A DNA stretch of 64,000 bases from Struthio camelus (Eukaryota; Chordata; Aves; Struthioniformes; Struthionidae), in assembly GCF_040807025.1 (NCBI RefSeq), contig NC_090952.1, positions 3,550,001 to 3,614,000 of the forward strand, read 5' to 3'. A program made the translations under genes and the position numbers. This document shows, piece by piece, positions 56,652 to 64,000 of the stretch. Each line of letters opens with the position of its first letter. Position 1 is the first letter of the stretch. The notes beneath the pieces were generated by a model. It had not been told where the DNA came from and did not search any database. It was given only the letters and a program-made list of their open reading frames with translations.

Positions 56652-57439
56652 TGCTCATTCGTGAGCACAACCCCTAATTGAGCGAGTATATCTCTGCCGA
56701 TTAGGCACTGCACAGTTGGTGGTAGTTGTACCACAGAGAACACAGCAGAAACTTGTCGCCCCTCTAGCTTTACTTTCAATGTAGGTGTTCGTTGCGCAAA
56801 CGTCATGCCCCCAACTCCGGTGACCGTAGTGTTTGATGGAAACAGGGGCCATCCCTGGGGCCACTGTGACGGGGCGATTATGCTAGAGTCTGCGCCGGTA
56901 TCCAAAAGAGCCATAAGAGTCACTTGTTGATCATTATAGGCAAGTTCAACTTTATGTCTAGGTCGATCATTTAGAGTCAAGGTCAGGAGAGTCAGTCCCC
57001 CGGAGGAACCGAATCCTTGTCCCCCCCGGTCCTTGTTGGTTAACGAGGGTATTTCCTTTGTAAGTTGTTCCAACGGGATTAATTGAGCAATACGTTGTCC
57101 TTTGGTTATCCGTATGGGTGGAAAAGGAGTGTGCAGCATTATCATTATTTCTCCGGTATAATCAGCGTCAATGACGCCAGGTAGAACAAAGAGTCCCAAC
57201 ATTGATGCTGATGATCGGCCGAGCAACAATGCCCCCACAGACTTGTTTTGAATCATGACAGGACCGTACACCCCAGTAGGAATGCGATGGGGCTGAGTGG
57301 TCAGGAGGGTAACGTCTACAGCGGATGCCAGGTCAAGTCCGAGACTCCCTCTCGTTGCTGGTCTGAGCTGGGAAGTTGTGTAACAGCTACTTGTGTCTGT
57401 GCGCGGCTGCTCCGACTCGCGCTCCCACTGAAGTTTCCC
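56636..57439 (-). CDS. pro: Proviral dUTPase-protease (pro) frame, apparently open
   Basis: Entered by -1 slippage at 57433-57439 and ending at TAG 56636-56638. The N-terminal half is a dUTPase: a LGLDLASA motif, GRSSAS, GVIDADYTGEI, a RIAQLIP strand and a C-terminal RGGQGFGSSG loop, i.e. the five dUTPase motifs in order. The C-terminal half is a retroviral aspartic protease with catalytic LLDTGADSS, a GVGG flap-like turn and the LIGRDIL motif. This dUTPase-before-protease layout is characteristic of betaretroviruses and is absent from alpharetroviruses. No stop or frameshift was seen, so this is the best preserved proviral gene. Confidence 0.9.
   Translation of the reverse strand, partial: GKLQWERESEQPRTDTSSCYTTSQLRPATRGSLGLDLASAVDVTLLTTQPHRIPTGVYGPVMIQNKSVGALLLGRSSASMLGLFVLPGVIDADYTGEIMIMLHTPFPPIRITKGQRIAQLIPLEQLTKEIPSLTNKDRGGQGFGSSGGLTLLTLTLNDRPRHKVELAYNDQQVTLMALLDTGADSSIIAPSQWPQGWPLFPSNTTVTGVGGMTFAQRTPTLKVKLEGRQVSAVFSVVQLPPTVQCLIGRDILAQLGVVLTNEHPLAF
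56645..56651 (-). promoter_or_regulatory. Pro-pol -1 frameshift heptamer CCCTTTA
   Basis: In the pro frame the codons read CAC CCT TTA, giving X XXY YYZ slippage (C CCT TTA). The -1 frame continues directly into the RT frame. The site lies 7-13 bases before the pro stop. A downstream pseudoknot was not evaluated. Confidence 0.65.
57433..57439 (-). promoter_or_regulatory. Gag-pro -1 frameshift heptamer GGGAAAC
   Basis: The gag frame reads TCG GGA AAC, so G GGA AAC is in perfect slippage register just after the second zinc knuckle. The -1 frame leads into dUTPase. GGGAAAC is a known betaretroviral gag-pro site. Confidence 0.8.
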
Positions 57440-58600
57440 GAACGGCGACGACAAGCACCAATGTTGTGGCTGTCTGAACGACATCTAGCACACCAGACAC
57501 CAGACGCGGTACATTCCTTCCGGACATGACCCGGGAGTCCGCAACGGTAGCATTTCACTCGGGGGAAACTTCGCCCCACATTCTGCCGGGTGGCCACTGA
57601 CGCTTGGAGAGGTGCAAGAGCTGCTAAGACCTGCGTCTGAGACGTCCTAGCCTGTTCCTGTAACCCGACACCTAGTTGCTTAATGGCTTCCACTACCAGG
57701 GCCTGGGGTCCAATAGGTACCTGGGCCAGCCTTTCCAATGCCTCCTCAATCGTCCAATTGGCACTGAGGGTGCTCAGAATGTTACGAGTAGTAGTATTAC
57801 AATTTTGTAGGGCGCACTGCTTCAGCAAGGCGCCCCGCATGTACTCAGGAACCCCAGCTCTCTCTATAGCTGCTGCAGCCTTATCGATAAAGGCTCCAAA
57901 CGTCTCATCTCTACCTTGTTTAATGCCCATGTACACTGGTACACCACCGGGCTCCTTAACACGATCAATGGCACGGCGCACCAACTGCATCGCCTCCCGT
58001 AACTTATCGGGGCCCAGCAGGGCCTGCGCCTCGGTGCGGAGGAATGGGCCGATGCCCATAAGTTCCTCCACCGTCACGCCGTGTAAGGGGTCGCCCGGCT
58101 GTCGTTGGCAAGCCACCGACTCGTGAACCAAGCTCTGCCAATGGGCATTAAACAACAATTGTTGATGCTGAGTAAAAATCAACCGAATTATCCCTCTGCA
58201 ATCCGCGGGCAGAAGTATCTGCGTGCTCCAAAGGTAGTCAAGCATTTGCCTCACTGGTTCACTGTGGGCCCCAAACTGACTGACAGTCGCCCGCAATTGC
58301 GACAAAAGTTTCCAATCTAGGGCGGTTATCACTGCTTGCACGCCGCCCCCCGGAGCAGCCTGGAAGGTGACGGGGCAGGCAAGCTGCTCCGCCGCCTGCA
58401 GCACATCCGCGCCCCCCCGTTCCAGACTCTCCCTGGCGAGCGCAGCCCAGGCCTCCCGACGGTTCTTAGCTATGGCATCAGCCAAGTCGGCTTCCGCCCC
58501 CGGGGGCGGCTCCGGGGGAGGGGGGGCCGAAGCCGCATTCTCCTCAGGGGCCGAGCCCGCAGGAGCCGACTCGCCAGGAGGAGGAGAAGGAGGGGAGGGA

Positions 58601-58609
58601 GGGGGGGGG
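58601..58609. repeat. G9 homopolymer at the gag frame break
   Basis: Nine G in a row (C9 in gag sense), inside a purine-rich region, where the matrix frame and the capsid frame diverge by one base. This is the likely site of the indel. Confidence 0.6.
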
Positions 58610-59162
58610 AAGGGGAGGGGGCAAATAGACAGTAGACGTACTCGGGGGTAGGGGAATATCTCGTGGCCAATCCGTGCCATAAGTCTTATTTTTTTCATGT
58701 GCGGCAGAGACCTGCTCTGCCGCCCGCTGCTCAGCCTGGTACTGCAGCAACTCATTATGGACGGCCCTCCAGGTTTTACCCAACTTTTTGGCCAACTTAT
58801 CTCCATCAATCGCAGCCTCCCAGAGCTTATCACCCAGCTTACGCCACTCGGACAACTCATGGACTGTATGAGGATTCAGAAAACAGTCCTGGGAGTGTCC
58901 ATAGGCCAGTAAACCAGGAAGCTCTTTTTGGAGGTCCAGCTCCTTAACTTGCCTCTTTTGCAGGAAGCTGGTAAAAAGGTTATACGCTGCTTGCCTCTGC
59001 ATACCTGATTCACGTCAGCGCTGTTGCAGCTCTCCAAGGTCTCGGCAGCGCGTATCAGCCGGGTACGCCGATGCGAACGCCCGGGGCTCGACACAGTTTT
59101 CTTCGCTGTGTTTTAGCCGTCCTCGCTGCAAAGGACCTGCCCACCTCGTTGCTCCGCCGTGG

Positions 59163-59180
59163 ATCACGTCGGGGTCACCA
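59163..59180 (-). other. Primer-binding site complementary to tRNA-Trp
   Basis: The minus strand reads TGGTGACCCCGACGTGAT, two bases after the LTR end. This is the tRNA-Trp primer site used by avian leukosis/sarcoma-type retroviruses. Betaretroviruses normally use a lysine tRNA. Confidence 0.92.
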
Positions 59181-59182
59181 TT

Positions 59183-59555
59183 TGTCGGAAGCAACGGGAG
59201 ACATGCTCATCCGATGATGATCACAAGCCTCAGTTTATTTGCACCTTTTCATGACTTATATAATAGAGTTAATTAGCTCATACATATTGCAACAGCCAAG
59301 CTCCTTATAGGTTGCTAACATTAGTTACTTATCATGCCCGACAGCCAGATGCGGTCAGCCTGTTTGTACCGGCATTTTTGCTGATACAAAACCTAGCCTC
59401 AACCCCACATCCGCTCAACCAGACACTTCCCCAAATCCACGCGACCCAGGCGCGTTTCACATTGCCTCCTGATACACAGTTACATCCAAGCAGTTCTTGC
59501 AGCCGTGTCTTCATGTCTCTCGTCACGTAGCCGACTTCCCAAAATACCTTCCACA
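59183..59555 (-). repeat. 5' LTR of the provirus (373 bp)
   Basis: Same length and, by direct comparison, same sequence as the LTR at 54584-54956. It carries the promoter that would drive gag. The minus-strand TATA-like box lies at 59256-59262 and AATAAA at 59234-59239. Confidence 0.95.
59256..59262 (-). promoter_or_regulatory. LTR TATA box (5' LTR)
   Basis: Minus-strand TATATAA, the presumed promoter of the proviral transcript. Confidence 0.65.
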
Positions 59556-59561
59556 TTCAGG
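59556..59561. repeat. Target-site duplication, right copy (TTCAGG)
   Basis: Exact copy of 54578-54583 directly outside the LTR. Confidence 0.92.
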
Positions 59562-60230
59562 GGTGGATGGACCTCGGGCGGATTATTTCACGTGAAATCA
59601 GGGAGAAGTGTGAAGCTAGTGACCGAGCGGGTGCGGAGGCAAAACCTGCTCCTGCGCTGAAGCCGCCGACCACTGTGCTTTTGGAGATGCCAGCTTTTCC
59701 GCAGACTAAACGTTCCCGCAACTATCACGTGGCAGTAGCAAACATGGTGTTCAGGCCACATTACTATGTTTAAAAAAAAAAAAAAAAGCTTCTGCTTGTA
59801 GCACTTGCCCTGGATGACAGCAAAAAGCCATCTAACACTTGATTATCAAAAGATCTGGGAGGACATATTTGGGCCCAACATCCATCTTGGAGGAGGAAGT
59901 CAATGCTGACACGAATGAGGACCTCTTTAATGTCTTCTGCTGACACCACGTTCTGAAGCGGTATCACCCTGGCCAGAGCTTTGGAAGATCCCGCCTCAGG
60001 GTCATTTTGCACCTCCCTTTCGTTTCAGCACCAGGGGCACGAGGAGACACCCACTCGGGGATTCCCGTCCTCGCTTTCAGCGGCTCTTCCCCGAAGCTGC
60101 AGTAAATGCTAGCAGCAGGCCAAAGCAACGCCTCGCCTCTGGATCCGGACGCGCGGCGTTGGAGCAGGCGCCGCTCCACCACCAGGCGACCGTGCGGGCC
60201 TAGCGCTGGGGTCCCACCTCAGGCTGGCGG
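59562..60230. other. Intergenic stretch between provirus and CpG island
   Basis: No gene recognised. It includes an A16 tract at 59772-59787 and rises in GC toward 60200. Confidence 0.6.
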
Positions 60231-60599
60231 TGGGGCAGCCTGAGAGGACCTTGGGGAGGAGGTCGCCGGCGGCCAGCCGCGCCTACGGGCGGTCCGAGGC
60301 ACATCAGGACCAAACTGACTTCCTCGCTTCCCGGCTCGCTCGCAGCCGCCGTTCCCACCCCGCGGGCCCTAGAGCTGCGCGTCTCCGCCCCGAGGGGGCC
60401 GCCGCGCCCGCGCCCAGCCCCGCGCGCGCGCCCAGCCCCGCCGCGCCGCCGGGCACGCGCCTTGCCCCGCCCCTCCCCGCGCGCCAGCGAGCTCCGCCCC
60501 GCTCCCTCTGCCCCCTCCCCCGCGCTAACGGGCGAGGGGGCGGGGCCCGAGTGCGCGCGCGGCGGCGGCGGCGGCCCCCTCCCCCCCCCCCCCGCCCGG

Positions 60600-60684
60600 C
60601 GAGCGAGGCTCCAACCGTAGCCGGAGAGAGGCGGCGGCGGCGGCGGCGGGAGCTCGGGCGTCGCCGAGCCGCCGGCGGCCGCAG
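60600..60684 (+). other. Probable non-coding first exon of the SLAIN-family gene
   Basis: A GC-rich leader with a short GGC run ends at a donor-like GCCGCAG|GTAGCG at 60684. The transcription start is not fixed by sequence; 60600 is a rough guess. The next exon starts at 63448. Confidence 0.45.
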
Positions 60685-61046
60685 GTAGCGCGGGAGGGGC
60701 CGGGAGAGGGTGATGGGCGGCCGCAGCCCTCGGCTGGGCTCGGTTCGGCGGCGGCCGGCCGCGCCCCAGCCCCTCACGGCGCCCCTGCGCGGGCAGCCCC
60801 TCCCCCGCGCCGCGCCGCGCCCCCCGCCCCGGCCCCCCCCCCCCGGGGGCTCCTCAGCCCCGTCCCGCCGGGAGCCCCGGCGGCCGTTTTCGCCCTCTCC
60901 CTCCCCCTTTATCCCTGCCTCTCCCGCAGCGGCCGCCGCTCTGCCCGCTGGCGGGGGGAGCTGTCCGCGCTCCGGCTTTCGCGGCCGGCTGCGGACCGGC
61001 TGCGGCACCTACGCGGCTCCTTCAGCCGGAGCCCGCCCGGCTGGCG

Positions 61047-61107
<61 letters not shown>

Positions 61108-63447
61108 GGGGGGTCCCTCCTTGGCTTGGTCGTGGGGTTTTCAGGGAGGGTAGCGGGCGAGCCCGGGCAGGGATGGCAACGCCCGGCGTGGCCGCCTGCG
61201 AGGGGAGGACGGCTGCGCGGGCGGCGGGGGAAGGGGAGGCGTTTGCCCGCCCGTTCGGCGGTGCCTCCCGGCCGTCGCGCTGCGGAGAGCCTGCTAACCT
61301 GCTGTTCAGAAACCCGGATGTCTCTTCGGACAAGTCCGAGTTGTTATCTCTGGGCTAGTTACTGCTGGGGATGGGTTTTCTTCCGCAGTGCACCCGATGG
61401 AGTGAAGTTTTACAGATTTTTTTTTTTTCTTCCTATCGTTGCAGCTGCTAATTTATCACTTCTGGCGGTTTTTACAGGTATCGGGGCTTGGGGAAAGGCT
61501 GAATGTTTTTCATCTGTTTGTTTCCCCCCGTGAAGGAAAACGTAGCTTGGTTACCCCTCAGTCTTTGAGGGAGCTGGTTATCCGGGTGACGGATCTCGTT
61601 GCTTTCCCCTGGTTGTGTTTTGCTTTGACAGAAGAAGTCTTAAACTCCCTGATGATGTTTCCTCAGTGAGTTACTGAGTAAAGCTGCTAAACGCCTTTGA
61701 AAATTTGTGCTTGTTTTGTTGCTCTTTGAAGTAAGCTTGTGAGTAAGTATTAGATTGCTTGGTACCTACAAGTTTATTTTTTATTTTCGTTAACCCCCAA
61801 GTCAAAACGACTTCAGCAGTCCTTCTCAGACGTATGATTTTAAAGCTGTGTTTAAAGTGCGCTGAAGTCCATTGTGTTCACATACGGCCCTCGGTAAACG
61901 TTGCTCAGGTTCGTTATTAATCCACACCTTAACGTTCATCTTGTGCATAGGTGAACAAAATAAAGCACTGTCAAATAAAGGAGTTGTATTTCCCAGGGTC
62001 TGGGTTCAGCTGCTTCTGTTAGAAGCAACAAAGTAGTAGAAGGACACTAGAGTGGTGGAGGGGGGGGAGAGGTCTTTACCCTGTTTGCTTTGTGCACTTC
62101 ATGTCACGGTTAACTTCTGTGGTTTCCTCTACCAGCTGGTAGTTAGACCTTAAAAACAGGAGAAACTTTCAGATCGTAAGGAGCGGGGGAAAGAATATTT
62201 AGGCCAGAGCCACAAAAACGCAGTTGTGCTTGCATCGAATCCTTTTAATTTTGCTTTGACTGTGTCCTGTAACTCCATCTTCTTTATTGTTTCTTGTCCC
62301 CTCTCTCCCCTGCAAGATGGAATGTATTGACAGTTTTTTTGAGGGGAGGGAAGTCTATTTTATTTGCTACACAGAACATTAATCTCATGTTAGGGGCTTT
62401 CAATGAAGAGTCAATTTAGAGGAAAAAGAAAAGAAATTGGAACTGAAAGTTAACTAGTGTAAATCGCTAGAGTAGGGAAAAATCAGTGTTTACTTAATTA
62501 TTTTGTAAGGGTGTGTGTTAAATGTCTCACCACAATCCTTTTATTTGTGTTCAGGAAATGGGTAGTTAGGGTAATGATAAAGAATATGTATTTATCCACT
62601 AGTATTACTTTTTGGCTCTTTGGAAATTAGAATGCATATGCAGTTTAAAGCTGCCTGATGGTTCTCTACGCATTCTTCATTGGTCAGCTCAACCACAAGA
62701 TGAAAAGTAGTACTTACAACCAGAAAATCAGAGACGGCTTCATTTCATAACACTTATTGGAATCTGTAATCTGTGGTGTGGGTTATTTCTTTGCAAATCT
62801 TCTTCCTGTGTTTGTATCAGAGAGCTTGCCTCTGTGTTTTTTTTTTCAAATTTCTTGTTTAAAAAGCCAGTAAAAACACTAGTTATCTTCATTTTAATCT
62901 ATCATAGTAACAAAAGTTTCTATTGTTAGTTGTCATTAATGTCACTTATGCAAACCTTGGTAGCGGTTGATGTGTAGAAACGTTTTCAAGGTATTTTTGT
63001 ACTCTTCCAGGATAAACCTGGTAACGAACAAAGGATGTTTTTGCCGTGTTCTTAATGCTGTCGTCTGACGTCAGCACCTTGCTAATTATGTTTCCTGACT
63101 GTGCTCAGTTGGTGCTTTTCTCATGTGTTTCTTAGTTTAGTTTCCATCTGTAAGCATATCGTGCATAATTAAATCAGCTTCCTTTTATACCATCTAATTT
63201 GTAGCATAATAGTTGCACATCTGAGCCATTTAAAGATTCATATATGTATTTTTTATAAGGTTTCAACCTAATCTTATTTGTTCTTTTTCAGTTGGCTTTG
63301 ATTACGTTCAGTCACTGTGTATCCTAATACCATTAGTTTAGAATTATAAAAGTCAGATTTTTTTTGGTGTTTTACGTCCAGTTTGTTTAAAGTATTGTGC
63401 ATCTTTATGAAGATTTTAATAGTTTTGTAATTTTTTTTTTCTTGCAG
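60685..63447 (+). other. Probable first intron of the SLAIN-family gene
   Basis: About 2.76 kb. The first 600 bases are still CpG-rich and include the GGC repeat; the rest is AT-rich with no exon-like frame. It ends in a long T tract and CTTGCAG. Confidence 0.55.
61047..61105 (+). repeat. (GGC)n trinucleotide repeat, about 19-20 units
   Basis: An uninterrupted GGC tract of about 59 bases within the CpG island, downstream of the putative first exon. In-frame translation gives only poly-Gly, poly-Ala or poly-Arg, so it is not treated as coding. Confidence 0.92.
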
Positions 63448-63468
63448 TGAAACTGTGCATTTCGGAGG

Positions 63469-64000
63469 ATGGTAGTTCCTGGAAGTGCCCCAGTCATACA
63501 GCGGGATCATGCCCTGGAGCCTGACTTAGGGCAAGACTGCACAGAGAATTCTGCAATGGGTCCCGATACAGAGCCACCATCCGATGAGGTTGGCCCAGAA
63601 CTGGAGGAGGTGAGAAAGCTGCAGGAGCTTGTGAGGAGACTTGAGATCCAGAATCAGCACCTAAGAACCAGGAGCCGCAGAAGTATGCTTGGGACAAATA
63701 TGCCGAGTGAGATCCATGCTGGTTTGGATAACCATGACTCTGGTCTGAATGGAATGGAAATTCATAACAGCATCAATGCTATAACTGAGAAGCAAGAATT
63801 GCAAATAATGGCAGATCTGCAGAACAAGCTAAGCAAAATAAGAAAGGAGGAGGGAGAGAACAATTGCTTAAAAAAAGACATAGATGCCCAACTGAAATAT
63901 AGCTGCAACAGTGCTATTGAGCAACTCTCTTCTAACACGTATAAAGCAGAAATGAAGACTGCTGATAATGCTAGGTGTTCTTTACACATGGATACAAGTA
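63469..64000 (+). CDS. SLAIN-family microtubule plus-end protein, first coding exon, truncated by window end
   Basis: A strong acceptor (T10 tract then CTTGCAG) ends at 63447. The first three exon bases are TGA in frame, and the ATG at 63469 (GGAGGATGG) is the first start after it, so the N-terminus is well defined. The frame stays open for 177 codons to the window edge. Residues about 44-68 (ELEEVRKLQELVRRLEIQNQ, then HLRTRS) are the N-terminal coiled coil of SLAIN1/SLAIN2. Beyond it the sequence does not look like either protein, with a second helical, charged stretch around residues 105-135. Family knowledge: SLAIN proteins ride on growing microtubule tips with EB proteins and recruit ch-TOG. 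It is probably a third, divergent SLAIN paralogue. An internal splice donor before 64000 (for example AG|GTGTTC near 63973) cannot be excluded. Confidence 0.7.
   Translation, partial: MVVPGSAPVIQRDHALEPDLGQDCTENSAMGPDTEPPSDEVGPELEEVRKLQELVRRLEIQNQHLRTRSRRSMLGTNMPSEIHAGLDNHDSGLNGMEIHNSINAITEKQELQIMADLQNKLSKIRKEEGENNCLKKDIDAQLKYSCNSAIEQLSSNTYKAEMKTADNARCSLHMDTS

Larger units (their letters stand above)
57316..59002 (-). pseudogene. gag: gag (matrix, capsid, nucleocapsid), one frameshift
   Basis: An ATG at 59000-59002 starts a matrix-like, Lys-rich helical region of about 110 residues. A Pro-rich stretch follows, and near a G9 run (58601-58609) the frame must change by one base to continue. The second frame holds capsid with the major homology region (KQGRDETFGAFIDK) and nucleocapsid with two perfect CCHC knuckles (CYRCGLPGHVRKEC and CARCRSDSHNIGAC). 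It ends at TGA or TAG near 57316. The initiator is followed by Gln, so there is no N-myristoylation signal. The frame change in a homopolymer could also be an assembly error. Confidence 0.9.
54584..59555 (-). mobile_element. Endogenous retrovirus (class II, avian type), defective provirus with two LTRs
   Basis: A complete LTR-to-LTR structure of 4972 bp in minus orientation. Order in the sense of transcription: LTR (59555-59183), tRNA-Trp primer-binding site, gag, dUTPase-protease, pol, env transmembrane remnant, polypurine tract, LTR (54956-54584). LTR ends are TG...CA. The gag, pro and pol frames are linked by two -1 slippage heptamers, as in betaretroviruses. Defects: a gag frameshift, a missing RT block, a stop in RNase H, and a deletion of the rest of pol and nearly all env. 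The element is too short for a replication-competent virus and cannot encode a full set of proteins. Identical-looking LTRs indicate recent integration. Confidence 0.95.
60230..61270 (+). promoter_or_regulatory. CpG island promoter of the SLAIN-family gene
   Basis: Very high GC with dense CpG, several GC boxes (CCGCCCC near 60493 and 60468; GGGGGCGGGG at 60536-60545) and no TATA box. It spans the putative first exon and start of intron 1. Such islands are usual for housekeeping or developmental promoters, and the position fits the next gene. Confidence 0.8.

Noticed and set aside
55203-59002. Treating the provirus as a replication-competent retrovirus
   Set aside because: There is no integrase, no env surface protein, an RT lacking a core block, a stop in RNase H and a gag frameshift.
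60230-61153. Long Arg/Pro/Gly-rich frames on both strands in the CpG island
   Set aside because: Composition follows the GC content and the GGC repeat. No start context or domain supports coding; this is a promoter region.

Overview
The window is vertebrate nuclear DNA, most likely from a bird. Genes are split into many short exons with GT..AG introns, there is a CpG-island promoter, and there is a defective class II endogenous retrovirus whose tRNA-Trp primer-binding site is typical of avian retroviruses. The species cannot be fixed from the sequence. Nothing looks bacterial, plasmid-borne or phage-derived.

Layout. (1) 1 to about 19.4 kb: mostly non-coding. It holds a candidate upstream exon (2513-2703), a short reading frame resembling half a LIM domain (5804-5887), and simple repeats. 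(2) 19.4-53.5 kb, plus strand: ZNF185, a LIM-domain protein associated with the actin cytoskeleton. I trace 31 coding exons from 19432 to 50682 that join in frame into about 833 codons. The conserved N-terminal block is in exon 2 and the LIM domain is split over the last two coding exons. Every internal exon from the third to the 29th both starts and ends in phase 2. The stop codon abuts a splice donor, so the 3' UTR is itself spliced. (3) 54578-59561: a minus-strand provirus with two apparently identical 373-bp LTRs and a perfect 6-bp target duplication (TTCAGG). It has gag, a dUTPase-protease frame, a damaged pol, and a short env transmembrane remnant joined to RNase H by a large deletion. 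(4) 60.2-64 kb, plus strand: a CpG island with a long GGC repeat, then the first coding exon of a SLAIN-family microtubule plus-end protein that runs off the window edge.

How the parts relate. ZNF185 and the SLAIN-family gene are in the same orientation, separated by the CpG island and by the recent provirus. Their mammalian relatives SCEL and SLAIN1 are neighbours on human chromosome 13, so this pair may be the other half of an ancient duplicated block. The provirus reads antisense to both host genes and is not needed by either. It is damaged in gag, pol and env, yet its LTRs look identical, so it integrated recently.

Exon boundaries were read by eye from splice signals, frame continuity and recognised ZNF185 segments. 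The exons at 31219, 34255, 38676 and 2513 are the least certain.
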